From NCBI GenBank assembly GCA_964036295.1, contig OZ038465.1, positions 11,804,667 through 11,868,666 of the forward strand: a stretch of DNA of 64,000 nt. The letters run 5' to 3'. Positions 1 to 14,000 of this stretch are shown here, in pieces (positions within the stretch are counted from its first letter, which is position 1; every line of letters starts with the position of its first letter). This DNA comes from Plumapathes pennacea (Eukaryota; Cnidaria; Anthozoa; Antipatharia; Myriopathidae). Under the pieces are notes generated by a model. The model worked only from the letters and a program-made list of their open reading frames with translations. It did no database searches and was not told the origin of the DNA. The position numbers and the translations under genes were made by a program.

Positions 1-268
1 GTCCGCAAAGCGTACGTGAAGCTATTTGCTAGTTGATGATAGTCTATGATAGGTAGTTCGTGTTACAACGGGGCACGAACTATCATCGAATATCATCACC
101 GTTTGATCGGGGTTTTACACTATGTTCTACTATGCCAGCTACGTACTATGCATGACCAAACACAAATGCACAAACATGACAGTTTATTATATGATTATTT
201 TGAGCTGATCGACATAAAAGGAGGAAAGTATAGCTTGCCAAAATATTTCAAGTCGTTCTGTAAATTTC

Positions 269-770
269 TGCGAGGTAAGCCAGACTTTGACTCGTTCTAG
301 TAGTTTCGTATTAACGTAACACACTCCAGCCAAACAAACCTGTTTCTGGTGCTCTTCGAACGGTGGTGAAATAGATTCACAGTAAAATTTCCTGTCGACT
401 TTTCAGTCGATTTTTCATTAGCGACAAAACCCGCTAGAGACAATTTTTGTAAACAAACAACTCAGACAAACCACAGTCGATCTGGTCATGAAATCATGTG
501 TCAACAAACATATCATGCGAGGTAAACCAGATTTTGACTCGTTATGAATAGTTTCGTAACGTAACACACTCCAGCCGAACAAACCTGCTTCTCGTGCTAT
601 TCGAACGGTGGTGAAAAGGATTCACAGTAAAATTTCCTGTCGATTTTTCATTAGTGACAGAATCCGCTCGAGACAATTTTATAAACAAACAACTCAGACA
701 TACCACAGTCGATCTGCATTTGCAATTATGGCATGAAATCATGTGTCAACAAACATATCAGCGAACGCAA
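269..770. repeat. Tandem direct duplication, about 249 bp per copy
   Basis: Copy 1 begins at about 269 (gcgaggtaagccagactttg) and copy 2 at about 518 (gcgaggtaaaccagattttg). They stay colinear through the shared stretches AACACACTCCAGCC, ACGGTGGTGAAA and ATGTGTCAACAAACATATCA, with scattered substitutions and small indels. This is an old local duplication with no coding sense. Confidence 0.85.
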
Positions 771-1412
771 AAAAACTCGGAATAAGCTTTTACCTTTGCC
801 AAAACATATGTCATGGTCACACCATACAGCTGTGTTCCTTCTTTTGTGAGCGGAGCGTATATTCGCAAATGTGTCCAGAAATGTCGCTCTAAATGTGAAT
901 CTGTGTCGCCTGTTTGCCAGATACTACGGATATGTCAGCCGGGGCCTGAAGGGGGAGCAGATTTCCACATGCAACCAAAGAATCGGCAACGCTAACAGCC
1001 GCCATTAAATAATGACTTCCACGTGCGAGAGAGCCAATTATATTTAGAAAACCCCTCCCCGGAGAGGTAATTTAGCTTCTGACATTCTGTCGCAAAGTTA
1101 TAACATTAGCACGGAAACCCTTCACTGGAAATCTCTCTGTGCATTCTTTGTGTTAAGTAGATAATAAAAGACAAACTTTCTCACAGGACCTGTACCACGG
1201 CGGCTTTTATATGGATAACACTTCATGCTCCTCCCCACTCAGTAGTTTTTGCCCCCTAGAGGGTGAGCATTTTAATGACCTAATGAGATGGGCCGAACGG
1301 CGATTCAACTATCGCCCAAACGCCGACATAGAAGCTATTTGCATATTGCAAATAGCTCCAAAAACAAAAGCAAAAACAAAAACAGAGAAGAAAAGAAATC
1401 GCTTACAGCGTT

Positions 1413-1822
1413 GGGCCTGGTTTATACGTCGCACAATCGTCGCATTTAATTCACACGAGTTTAATTCATATTAACTTCGTCGATCAGACGACGTAAATGT
1501 CGCTCCGATTCAAACGACGGATTTAATGCAGACGAATTTAAACCCCATGTGTGAATCCTCCTTCATTCTCAATGTTATCGGCTAAAATAATTCGTGTAGT
1601 TTATGCATTTCATTCGATGCGTCGTTGCTGCGACGTCTAAATCGAACACGCATTTCAGACGTTGTATCCGTGTGGCCAATGACGGATAATGCGTGTTGGA
1701 CGAATTTAATTCCTCAGACGAATACAATTCGATTTAGACGTCGCCGCAACGTCGAATTTAATTGCTGGAATTAAATTCGTGTGAATTAAATTCGACAATT
1801 GTGCGACGTATAAAACAGGCCT
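1413..1822. mobile_element. Non-autonomous TIR element (MITE-like), about 410 bp
   Basis: The ends are inverted copies of GGCCTGKTTTATACGTCGCA followed by CAATYGTCGMATTTAATTCA, giving terminal inverted repeats of at least 45 bp. A second internal inverted pair around GACGTCTAAATCGAA makes the whole element fold back. There is no transposase ORF. Target duplication is unclear. Confidence 0.8.
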
Positions 1823-2516
1823 AAAACACCACCAAGGGAACATCCAAAAAAAAAAACGTTGGGGAAGGGGGTGGTTACTGATGAGAACTGGTAAAAAAAG
1901 AAACAAAAAAGACAATAGCCATTTTTAGTAATAATTTATAATAACAATCTTACTTTTTACCCAGGAGGCCTAACTCCCCTTTACATCAAGGGTCAATTTT
2001 GTCTTGACTTTGTTGGTGTTGCTGATTAGAGAACAGAGGATGATACATTTTTGGGGAATCTGGTGGCTATATTTCTCCACCAGAAAAATTATAAATAGTT
2101 TCCCTGAAATGACGTTTACTGTCTTTTCCCCTGCATAATCAAATGTTGCAAATTAGCATAGTCCTTCTTCAAAAGAAATTAACTTTGATATACTCACTAA
2201 CATCTTCTATGGAAATAGGAAAAACAGTGCAAGGCATTCTAGGGCAACACAGGGCATGCTCGGAGGGGTAAATGGTTGGTTTAATTGTGTTGGGTAAATT
2301 AAGACAATTATGTATGGGTGATGAAATTTATTGATGCTTAGATCAGCTTTCATCTGAGCAAAGCATCAAGTGCCAAGCTCTTCATACTGTATGATATATC
2401 TTTGTTAAGAAAAAAATTGAAGGTGATCACTGGATAAATGAGTGCAGTTCACTGTTTTACTAAAAGAAGTTATTGGCAGATCAGTGATTGTACACATAAT
2501 ATATTCACTGCTTTAG

Positions 2517-5500
2517 GGTGACAAGACCAAAACACAGTTTGTGAAGATTCATGCTCCATGGGAGGTTCTCCTCCAGACTGCTGAGGACATGAAGATGAAG
2601 ATGCCCATCAAAGAGAGCGACATTGAAACCAAGACTTGGTATGAACGTCACGTTGGGCAGAGCATACGCCAGACGATAGAAGACAAGAATCCCCTTATAA
2701 TCCATGATGGCTGTATCCCAACAAGCTGTCAATATTTTATGGCCTATTTCAAGAAAGATAAGGTGGGGGACTTTGTTGGGTCACATGACCACAACAGCTT
2801 CTTTAGCCGACCAGAACGCAGCCGCATGGTGGAGCACTTGTGCAGCAAGCAGAAGTTTAGTGAGGATGCAGAACATGATGGCCACTTTGATATCGGCATC
2901 AAGAAGTTGGTCTTTGATGGTGGTTATACTTCTGCATATGCTCTACACAGTGGAGGGGAAGAGACACCTGAGGGCCAGTCACCAGTGAATAATCGTCAAA
3001 AGTTGCGCAGGGATTGGGCACGTTTTGGCCGTCTCATAAAGTTCCAGCCATACGATGCCATCAAGGAATACTTTGGCACCGAGATTGGCTTGTACTTCGC
3101 ATGGCTGGGGTTCTATACTGCGATGCTTGTTCCTGCTGCCCTCTTTGGCCTGGTTGTGTTCATCTATGGCATCTCACATGCTGCCGATTTTACACCAGTG
3201 CAAGATATCTGCAACAAGGATGAGTTCTACATGTGTCCATTGTGCGACAAGCAGTGTCCATATTGGTCCCTTAAGTCCAGCTGTTATTATGCCATGGTGG
3301 TTCATGCCTTTGATAATGATGCCACAGTGTATTTTGCCATTTTTATGTCCATCTGGGCAACTCTCTTCTTAGAGTTCTGGAAACGCCGCCAAGCAGTCCT
3401 GGCCTACAGGTGGCATGTGATGCACTATGAAGAAATGGAGGAGGTAATTCGACCTGAGTTTGTAGCAACAGCACCAACCTGGCGACAGGATCCGGTGACT
3501 GGCGAACGTGTTCCACACATCCCCAAGATGACACGATACCAGAGGTTTGCTGGTATTGGCAGCGCCGTCAGTTTCATGATAATGCTGGTGTTAGCTGCAG
3601 TGATTGGCGTGGTGGTTTACCGTGCGGCTGTGTACCTATCCCTGGCTTCAAGCAGTGATTCAGATTCCTTGGGTTCCTATCGAATTGAATATGCAAAGAA
3701 TATTACCACCGTCACAGCTGCGCTGATAAATTTGGTCTGCATTAATCTCTTGAAGTTTTTCTACCAGAAGTTGGCTCTCTGGCTGACCAACTGGGAGAAC
3801 CCTCGCACTGACACTGATTACAAAGACAGCTTCACCTACAAGATGTACATCTTTCAGTTTGTCAACAACTATTCCAGTATCTTTTACATTGCCTTTTTCA
3901 AAATAGACCTGATGATTGGCACCCCTGGACACTATCGTCGGTTTGCAGGGTGGCGTTTGGATGGCTGTGGTGCAGGTGGTTGTCTCATGGATCTGTGCAT
4001 TCAGCTTGCTGTCATCATGGTTGGTCAGCAGATCATCAACAACATCACTGAAGTTGTGATCCCGTGAGTTTTTAGTCTTGTTGTGATGTTTCTAATTTCA
4101 CTTTTCCACCCTGCAGCCTTCAGCAGAATCTTCCTCACTTGCTGGATTCTTTCATAATGGACTTAAGTTAGAAAATATGTTGTAAATTAAATAATTTTCT
4201 TGCATAACATCTGTCACTCAGTGCATTCATATAAACATTGTGGTAATGTAACTCAGTATGGCACAAAAGAATTTTAAATACCTGATCTGTCAGAATCTTT
4301 TGGTCCTGCACACTTGATGCTCAGTTTCTCAAGATCATTATTTTGTGAAAATTAGGGAGGATTGAACATGGTGAGAATTTAGCTCTCAACAATATGATTT
4401 GTCCGAAATAAGCAAATTTGCAGTACAGGCTAGATACGGTCATATCGAGCGTATGCCTTGACGCGCCCGCGATGAAAATCGTCTTGCGGTATCCTTCGTG
4501 TAGATCAATATTTAAGAAATATATAACGCGTCACCGTGTAATATAGCCTCATCTAAACACGCGGGAAGTTGGGAGAACACGAGAGTAGCGTAAGGAAACC
4601 ACGAGGCCGCGGAGTGGTTCCGGCGCTACTCGAGTGTTCTCCCAACTTCCCAAGTGTTTAGATGAGGCTATATTACACGGGAACACGTTATATATTTCTT
4701 TTATAAAATAATTAGTCAAATAAAAAACATCGCGTATCGCGTCAGCGTGTAATATACTCTCATCTAACACGGTTATTTAGCCAATCAGGGCGCGCGTAGT
4801 ATCATAGTTATTTTATAAATATATATAGGGTTTTGCATATATGGTAAAAGCAAGCAAATCTGTTTTTCTTTGTAGTGGCTTGATGAAGTGGTGGAAACTA
4901 CGCCAAGCTGCAAAAGAACATGTGGATCTTCCGCAATGGGAGGCTGACTACAAACTATCCCCACTGCCTGAGCACAATCTGTTCTGGGAATACTTGGAAA
5001 TTGGTAAGTGCGATGCCAACTTCTTGCTTGTATATTCTTTCTTTGTCTGGGCCCAATCTCCGCACACCCTGACTCTTCCGGGCGCGCTGCTTGAGTGCTC
5101 CCTGGTAATGGCGACGAAACGCTGACCAATGGGAGTGACGTCAGAACGCACTCCGCATGTGCCGGAACTTGGAAAGAAAGGAGGGACTGCTGGCAGTCTT
5201 GTTTTATCACTACGTGCTATTTGATTTAAGATGAGACGTCAGGGACTTCAATTAAATTTATCTAATACGTCTTTGTCTAACCTATAAGGGAGATTTATCG
5301 TAAATCATAGAAACTTCTGAAGGTGTGTGCACAGCTTGTGGAACCTCTGCTATACAAACCAAAACTTCGACGTATTTTTCCGGAAAAATGTGCAAAGCCA
5401 ATGTTTTTTCGAGGAAAGCAAACGTTTCGGTTAATATGTAAACTGTTAGGACCGAGCGAAAGTCATTTTGGGATAAAAAATGATACACCTTTTTTGTTGC

Positions 5501-6724
5501 AGTACTCCAGTTTGGCTTCGTCACAATGTTTGTGGCGGCATTTCCGCTGGCTCCCCTTTTCGCTCTTCTGAACAACATTTTTGAGGTGAGAGTGGACGCC
5601 ATCAACTTCATTTGCCAGTTCCGTCGTCCCGCCCCTCAACGCGCTCAAGACATCGGTGCGTGGTCCAGAATCATGGAAGGTCTGGCCAGTCTTTCCGTCC
5701 TGGTGAATGCCTTCGTCATTGCCTTCACATCTGATTTCATCCCAAGGCTCGTGTACGTGTATTCTGTGAGTGAAGATGGCAGTTTTAACGGCTACGTTAA
5801 CAACAGCTTGTCGTACTTCAACGTGTCTGACTTCGAGGAAGAACCAGATGAGAGATTCGCCTACACTGTACTTAATTACACTTCTTCGCACTGCAGGTAT
5901 GAAACTTGGATTAACGTCTAATTCTTTAAGGCCCTTATTTGAAAAAAAGTTGATGAGAAGTGTGAGAACGAATCACACGATTACTTTTTAGTCTTTCTAC
6001 AACACAATCAACCGAAAACTGCTCGGGTGCATACGGGAGCCTAAACAAATTTGGCAGCATTCTCGGCCAATTGCGAACAAGGTGTATGGCAAGCAAGTAC
6101 GTGGCGGTGCAGTCCTTAAATTGATTATTTCTTCAAAGTCACAAATAGACCATTTCCGAGATGCCTGCTGCCTCAGTTTCAAAGTGAAGCCCAGTGCGGA
6201 CATTAGTTGACATTTTGATGCATCTCAGAAATGGCTTAGTACTTTGGGTTGCTGCTTGACTGAAACTGTTTTCGTGCAGAATTTGTGATTGCCGCTGCAA
6301 GTACTTCAATTTTGGTGTTAGAAAGTCAATCAAGGGCCATCAAGCTACACTGACATTCGGAGAAAGAATCAGTTGCTCTTAAAAGGTGGCCCACGAATTA
6401 ATTTGCGATTGGTTTAACTTTAAAGAAGGGACCAATTATAGATAATTGTTATGATATCACTGCATTTTTCTTATCAGGTATTTCGGGTGGCGTGAATCAC
6501 AGAAACCATATAATGTCACAAAGCAGTACTGGCAGGTGATCGCGGGTCGGCTTGCCTTCGTGTTTCTGTTCCAGTTTGTCGTTTATGGTATCACCAGGTT
6601 CGTGTCATTCATAATCCCGGACAGACCCAAGATTCTGGACCTGAAGGTCAAGCGTGAAGAGTTCTTGGCTAAGGAGGCCCTGCAGGAAAGGCCACTAGTG
6701 ATAGATGAGAACCCCGTGGTTTGA
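2517..6724 (+). CDS. Anoctamin (TMEM16 family) channel/scramblase, 3' exons
   Basis: Exons are 2517-4063, 4876-5003, 5503-5896 and 6478-6724, all GT-AG with matching phases (0, 2, 1, 2). Anoctamins are ten-helix plasma-membrane or ER proteins that act as Ca2+-gated chloride channels or lipid scramblases. The first exon opens with the family signature [11 protein letters not shown] and runs through several membrane segments. Positions matching the six Ca2+ ligands of TMEM16A are kept: N and E in INNITEV at the exon 1-2 border, both E in EYLEI, and E and D in NNIFEVRVD. The C-terminus ([19 protein letters not shown]) is of the usual anoctamin type. The 5' exons are missing from view. The 1,547-nt exon is unusually long for this family, whose vertebrate genes split this region many times. 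Subfamily among ANO1-7 is not resolved. Confidence 0.95.
4514..4700. mobile_element. Foldback element in an anoctamin intron
   Basis: Arms 4514-4590 and 4624-4700 are near-perfect inverted copies containing GTGTAATATAGCCTCATCTA and GGGAAGTTGGGAGAACAC. The unpaired centre has its own small inverted repeat. The right flank (to about 4825) belongs to a family that reappears inverted at 12545-12760. Confidence 0.85.
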
Positions 6725-9700
6725 AGGTATGGAAAACGAAACGAGAAGTGGAACAGTGGAAGTAGAAGATAGATGAAAAAGAAGGAAGGAAGGAAGGAGA
6801 GAATATATGGATGATAAGTGGGAGGGACAAACAAAATAGTAGAGCGAGGGATACAGGTGAAGTAGAAAATGGGAATATAGTGGTTATGGCCTTGGTGGGG
6901 AGTCCAGCTTTCCAGGATTTTGCTCGCCCGTACCATGCCCCACCCCTCGTGGGTTAACACCCTGAGTTGTGTGTGGAGTATTATGCGACTACATGCATGT
7001 ATGCTACATAAAGCTCACCCCCGCCGCACACAAACATACATATCCCTCTCCCCACCCTGATAGAAATATCGGCCTGTCGTGCTAGTCTTACAAAATTCAT
7101 AATCAAATTCCCGAGGCATTAGTGCATACTGTATTACAGGTGCGTAACCTTTGTTGCTGCTTTTGTGCATTTGACAGTTCCCAGTCAGAAGAGGAGGACG
7201 GAAGATCCACAATACATCATGTAAAGAAACTATTACACAACGACGCAAGTATCTAATGCTTTGCAGTTCAGTTACATGTAGTCCACACAATACAGTAGAA
7301 CCCTAGTTCTTGGGAGTTCTATTGTACAAATTTAAGAAAACCGTAACTTTAAGAGTTAATACATTTTGTATGTTTGGTATAATGCTGTAATCAAGGATGC
7401 TCTTTACACGTTGCAACAATATTAGCTTAACCCTTAACGTCTTGAGTCTTGGAATACAAATTCTCCCCACCATTTATGAAGAGGCAGTATGGGTGACACA
7501 AAGAGAATGCGTAGTTTGATCAGCTCGTTACCATGCACGTGATCAGATGCTAAGTTCACCATACCGTATTTTGAGCGTTGCCAGGACTCAAAAGCGTTAG
7601 GACACGAAATAAGTTGTTGAAAAGTGTAAACTTGATGAAATTAAATATTCACACGTACAATCAACTCCCTTCAAGACGGACACCCTCGGGTCCAGCTGTA
7701 ACTGTTCGTTTCAGAGGAAATGCCTGAAGAAACGGCAGGGACCGCTCCTACCAGACGCCCGTCTTAGAGGGGTGTCCGTCAAGGGGGTGTTGACTGTATC
7801 GTTGATCGATAATGATATGATAATGATATGATAATGATATTACGGCGCGTGCCAATAGGTTACGGCCATTTTTTTTTTTTTTTTTACCCAATCGTTTAGG
7901 AAAATGTTGTTTCGGCGAACGTCGACCTTATTCGATTCACTATATGTCTGACTCCACGCCAACGCAGTCAAAAACTAGTTCTCCCAAGTACTAGCTTTCC
8001 ATTGCATGACGGGATTGGCGATTCATTTTACGTGATTACTCGGTTTTGCTGTTATTCAAAAGAAGCCACTGACAGAATTTATTCCTCGTTTGGAGTATTG
8101 CTAGTACATTATAATTGTGGGCAATCTCTATTATCGGTACCATGAAACTTCATATAACAATATAAGTCTTTTGGGAGTGAAACGCATAGTGTAGATTGTA
8201 TTAGGAAGACGATGATTGTATTTTTGTAGGGTTTTTGTAGGGTTTTTGTAGGGTGTTTACAGTATATTGCAATATATTTCACTGATAATTTGAGAGGTAG
8301 TAAAACCCTTGAATTTAGCTACGGCATCCAGTCAATTCCTGGGTAATCTTTTAAAGGTCAGTGAAAATAAAACATTCCAAGTGATTTCTGTCTTATTCCT
8401 TAAATGAGTCATAATGTATCACGACTGAAGTAGCTGCGATCACCGTTTCCTTCGAATGTGTCAAAGATCTCTCCTTGCTTCAGTAAAGTTTTACATTTAA
8501 GTACTGGTTTGAACCTTGTTTTTATCACCATGACGGGAAAAAAATGAATCGGAGTACATTCTAACTTTACACGCATCTGAAGTTGACGAATCACAGCTTT
8601 CAATTGTCTCCGAAACCACAGCAACATACAGCGATTCCGAACGGGTTATGAACACAAGAAGAAAGACGAATTAAAATCCAAAGTACATTTATTTCAATGC
8701 GCTATATGCATATTGCATCGTTACCTATAATATTAGCTCTGCCTAATACGGACTGTATAGTTCTATTTCAACAACAGTAACTTTCAGCCCACAAGATTTG
8801 TATGTATCAAAATAAAAAAGGAAAATAGGAATTTGGGCTACAAATGAGACAATGTCTCAATAAGTTGAAAATTCTTGTTTTTATTATCATTATTATTATT
8901 GTTATTTTAATGTTTAGTGTCTTGGTCCTGTCTCAACTCACATGCGACACTTTATCGACATATTTAGTGTTCACAATGCTTGCAAACAGAATGCACACAA
9001 AAATAACTTTTTGTCCAAAACTGACAAAATATTTTGGTTGGTTGCACCACTCATGTGAGGTCACGGCCATGCTGGATGATTATAAGTGACCCAACATCGC
9101 CGCGATGTTTTTGATTTTTGTGGACTGGTTGAAAACCATCAATTATTACAAAACTAATTCTAATCCTAATTTTACGAGGCCATAAAAATGACATCACTTT
9201 AGTCTTACCAATATACGGTTTGCATAGGTGAAATAATTATTATTCATTAAAAAAACTGCTGACGTTTGGCAAGCCGCCTAGTTTTCATGAGCGCAAGCAC
9301 AAGAGAGATACGCGTCACTAGCGGAAGCGAACACCACAACGCAAACACAAGTAAAATGAGGGGGAAAATATCCTGTTGCGCTTGTCCCGAACCCAGTTTC
9401 ACTGTGAAATAACAGCCTTCGTGCAGCTTGCGTCGCTCGAGAAAACCAGGCAAAAGGCTGAAAAATTGATCGCAATTTTATCTAGTTTTTTTTTTTTTTT
9501 TTGTTCAGTTGAACATTCGACTTCAGTGCAGCCCCTGGTATAATTAAGTAACACAATATTCAGTACGATTTGGAATTAAATTCTGTACAAAGTTATTGAA
9601 AGTTGATGCTTATAAATTTGAACATTACGGCCTCTCAGTGAAGAACTGCAAACAGTTTCGATGTACAGTCCCCTGAGATCTTGGGAAAAAGTTAGGTAAC

Positions 9701-9819
9701 GTCGGAAAGGGCTTAGGAATTAACACTGTGAGTGCCGCCACATTTTGTAAAAATTTTCAAAAAATAAACTCACAACCTCAGCACAGAATAAATACTTTCT
9801 TGCCTGACAGCCCACGTAT
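6725..9819. other. Intergenic region between anoctamin and SKAP-like genes
   Basis: The genes on each side converge here, so this holds both 3' UTRs. I see no further gene. Contents are a purine-rich stretch after the anoctamin stop (6726-6850), a small TIR element (7656-7798), an ATGATAATGATAT repeat (7801-7845), T runs near 7869 and 9488, a tandem GTAGGGTTTTT repeat (8226-8255) and an ATT repeat near 8885. Confidence 0.6.
7656..7798. mobile_element. Small TA-flanked MITE, 143 bp
   Basis: The left end TACAATCAACTCCCTTCAAG is the inverted complement of the right end, with GACGGACACCC / GGGTGTCCGTC continuing the roughly 29-bp TIRs. A degraded relative of the right end is seen near 23598-23636 (GAGAGTTGACTGTACC). 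Confidence 0.75.
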
Positions 9820-10994
9820 TCAGAGATCGTATGCCTCCATCACATATTGCTTAGGCAGTAAACCGACCTTGTGACCCTGGGGTTTGAAAAGCGACCCGAT
9901 CCACCACTCTTTGTGCGGTTTCTCGTAAATGTAGATCAGGTCTCCCCGGTTGAAATGCAGTTCGTGCTCATCGTCTGCCCGACAGTTCCACAGAGCCATG
10001 TACACATTGGTGTAGTCGATGATAGGTTCGTCGCTCGACTTGGGTTCCTCTTTTGCAGTCTCCTGGGGGATTGGGACGGGAGGCTTTTTGCTCGGGTGTG
10101 CGGGCACCGCTGGTTTTGCTCCTGGGCGGGGAGGTTGCTCGGGTGCTTCGACTTCAACGTCAGGCTCTGAAGTTTCAAGTGAGATACATTAATTTAAAGT
10201 GGGCTACAAATTATGTCAACTCGAAGTACTTTAGCCCAAAACTACTCTCCCCCTTCCCATAGAACAATGTTAGCATACAGCGTAGTCAATGCGGGTGAGC
10301 GATAATTCTGCGTGCAATCAATGTTTGGTCCCCGAGTCTGCGTGTTCGTCTGTGCATGCGCGCTCGTGGTGGTTCATTTTCGAGTTAGTATTTTTAATAC
10401 ACTCGTGTTCATAGGAGCACACGAGTGTTCGTGTCTTAGCTGATGTGACTGTATTGGAACATGCGTGTTGGTGAGTATTAATGTTGGCTTGAGTATTATC
10501 ACACGCGTGTTCGTGGGTGTCTAAGCTCGTGTAAGAATTGGCAAGTGTTCGAGCCAGCCCAGCACCCGTGTGTTTGTGAGTGTCTATGTTCGTGTGAATA
10601 TTGGTACACGCGTGTTCGTGAGTGCCTAAGTTCGTTTGGGTATGGACACAATGAGCGTTCGCCAGAGTATTCGCGTGTTCATGAACGTGTTCGTGTGTGT
10701 CATCGCTTCGTGTGTGTGTTTAAGTGTGTTAGCACCGTGCGCGCTTGTGTTTGCAGTGTATCTCTTTTCCTCCTTGTAACAATTATTCAGACATCTTGAA
10801 CGAAAAAGTAACAAACAGAAAAAACAAAAACAAATATACAAACAAAGCTTCATTTACCAGGTTTTCCTGGCCGAGGTGGTCGAGGCGGAAGTGGAGAAGG
10901 CTGCGGTTCCGGAACAGGCGGGGGCTCCGCGGCTACCTCGTATTCATCCTCCTGTATTGGTGCGTCTTTCACTTCTTCAACAGGTTCCTCTTCC

Positions 10995-11027
<33 letters not shown>

Positions 11028-14000
11028 CTTGGTCGTGGTGGAGGAGGTGGCAGAGGTTCCTCAGTCACTTCATATTGCTGTTCCTCGATTGGTGGTGGCT
11101 GCGAGGGCACCTGCTCGGTCGAAATCTCATATTCGCACGGTGTTGTTTCAACCTGAGCAGGACGAGAAGGTGGTGGAGTCATCCCTGGAATCTCATAGGT
11201 ATCCTCGGTTTCTTCAGTGGCACCACCAATATCATCATAAACCTCATCTTCCGGTTCTACAGACGAATCTGCGGCCTTTGCATTATCCACTCCTTCATAA
11301 TGTAAGCTGTCGTCATCACACGACGAGTCTTTTTCTCGGAGTGCGTCCAGCACCTTGCTCTGTCGATCTGAGAGAGTTGCGTTTGCGGCCTTCTTGATGG
11401 CAGTAATCCATTTAAGGGTGTCATCTTTAGATTCAGCCATAAACTGGAAGAAAAAAATCGTACAATTCCTATCAACCTCTTACTTTAAAGCTGGGGTACT
11501 CCCATTTATAAGCCATATAGGTATGTGCCGCCCCAAAGAGTATCGTATTCAAGCATTCTTGGTCTGAAATGGGGTATAGATTTTACCTTTTTGGTCCGAA
11601 ATAGGGTAAAAGCTCTGAAATAGGGTATACATTTTGAGGTCAGGTCTAAAATAGGGTATACATTTTGGAGCCAGGTCTGAAATAGGGTATAGAAAACCAG
11701 ATATTTTGGTCTGAAATAGGGTAAGGGTTTTCAGGACCGGTTTATCTTAGTGAACATAGACTGCTAGCAGTCCCTCCTTTCCTCTCCAAGATCGTATTGT
11801 GGGAGCCCAGTCACAGTGCAAATCACACAGTTAAACAAGGTGGTTAAAATTAATCACAAATTTAAAATAGAGATTTGTTCTGGACTTCTAGTACAGACTG
11901 TTTTCGTGCAATACCCAATTTTACAGCGTGAAAACCTGGTCCCGGTTTTTCAAAGCACAATTAGGCTAATCCTGGATTAGGTGTAAACTTTCTTGCCATT
12001 TATAAGCCTGAAAATGTGAAGATTTTGTCCTGCAACGATTTCCTTGATACGTATTCAGCTAAAACAAGCTTTTTAATCCATATTTGAACAAAACCCTGCA
12101 TTTTATCGGCAGAGAGGTCGTCAGAAAGAATTTCGTTAATCCTGGATTAGCTTAATCGACTTTCGAAAAACCGGGTCCTGTTCTGCAGGTGCCATGGGAA
12201 AAAAAACAACAACAAAACAAAGGGGCTTAATAACGGGATTCAAAGCCATGACCTAATAGTAGTAATAGTAATAAGTTTATTTGACTCGAGGTAAAAGCTA
12301 TTTACGGGCCAAGAGGGCCTAGTACAAGAGACATATCGACTGATAACAATATTGGAAGTACGTGTAATAAATAGGTGAGAAAATATAATATATACATAAC
12401 TAAATTATAGAATGATTTACATAGTTTTCGAGAACGGGACATCACTAGTAGCATAAGCTAATCGAGGGGACCTCCACGATACATAATTACTACAGGTTCA
12501 ACAAATTATTGTAAGAGCTCGTATAACTTTATGCGGATGTGTTTGTATAAAAATTTATAAAATAACTATGATACTATGCGCGTTCCAATTGGCCAAATAA
12601 CCGTGTAAGATGAGAGTATATTACATGCTGACATGATACGTGATGTATTTTCATTGACAAATTATTTTATAAAAGAAATACACAACACATTCCCCTGTAA
12701 TATAGCCTCATCTAAACACTTGGGAACGAGGCTATACTACACAGGAACGCGACATTTCTTGAGTACTTTTGAATGTTATATGTCAAGCTAGAAAACCAAT
12801 ACTTGGAAGAAAAAGTGCAAGAAATACTCCACTCATACAGTACCTTATAACATACCTTGAAAGTCCTTCCACTTCCCACAGTTAATTCAAACTCCTTGTC
12901 CTTGTTTTTACATTGAGCTACTGAATAGCCAGGCAACAGAATGGTCCCACGCTGTTCCTTATCAGTCTTACTTTTGTAATAGTACATGGCGTAATCCCTC
13001 ACAACCACGTAGCGTTTCTGCCACCTGCCACCAAAACCCAGCCGGTGCTTACCCACAGTTCTGTCCTTGCTTAAAAAACCTGCAAAGCATGAATGAAGCT
13101 TCAGTTCAAGACGCCGATGAGTGCACTCCCGGGGGGTTTGAAATTTGCGATGTTTGGTCCTTTTTTAGGCAAGAAATTTGCTGGTGGTCCTTTTTTGGGT
13201 CAAAATATTTTAGCAGGACTTTGTGACAGATGAACAAATAAAGGGGGATGTGATCTTTTTTGGGGAGGAGGGTGGTTAGGTTCTTGGTAGTTGCTTCTTT
13301 TTTGGGTTACAAAACTTGCCTTCTGTTGCAGCCCCCCCCCCGGGAGTGTGCTATGCAACCAGAATTAAAATTTTAGATATTACACTGTATATAAATATTT
13401 GTTTTGACTTTGACAGTGACCATCATCAAATGACATACCAATAAATTACTGCAAAAAGTTGTTACTACACTATAATTTTATTATCATATAATACATATAA
13501 AAAGACTGACCGTCCATAATTTTGCCCACAATATCTTCAGGTTTAATGGGTTTTTCCAGGCTTTCCAACTGCAGAGTGCTTGTCCTATTGCGGCCTGGTA
13601 TTGAAGAACTGTTTGTGCATTCTGGCTCTGGTCCTTCACCCAACACTATTGGATCAATTCCTTCATAGTTTGACTCCTCTATGGGTTCTGGAGCTTGGAA
13701 GTCGGGGATCACTGGGCTTGAATCTGTTACTATAGAATGCCAATAATTACAAGATACACTGTGAGATTGAGAGTAAATCATATTAATTAAAGTACTTCAT
13801 CCCATTGTATGTCTCCATGCTACTGTGTGTATATTTTCCACACTTAAACGTGAGGATGCACTATAAGAGGCCTACATGATAAGGCATTGATTAATCAATT
13901 ATATATATATTAATTTGTTCCATCATTTTGTATTTAATATTATTAAAAAATCCATGTGGGGGGTCCCCTTTTATAGCGCACGTATACATGAGTGTACCTT

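Larger units (their letters stand above)
1..2516. other. Gene-poor left edge, probably anoctamin intron or upstream DNA
   Basis: No exon is recognisable here. The first anoctamin exon seen starts at 2517 in phase 0 and begins inside the conserved N-terminal region, so earlier exons must lie further left or be too short to see. The stretch holds a tandem duplication (269-770) and a TIR element (1413-1822). Short ORFs at 46-300, 813-995 and 1211-1474 resemble nothing I know and overlap repeats. Confidence 0.6.

Noticed and set aside
10850-11440. Plus-strand ORFs opposite the adaptor exon (10745-11305, 10876-11397)
   Set aside because: They are shadows of the Glu/Pro/Gln-rich exon 6; low-complexity coding on one strand leaves the other open.
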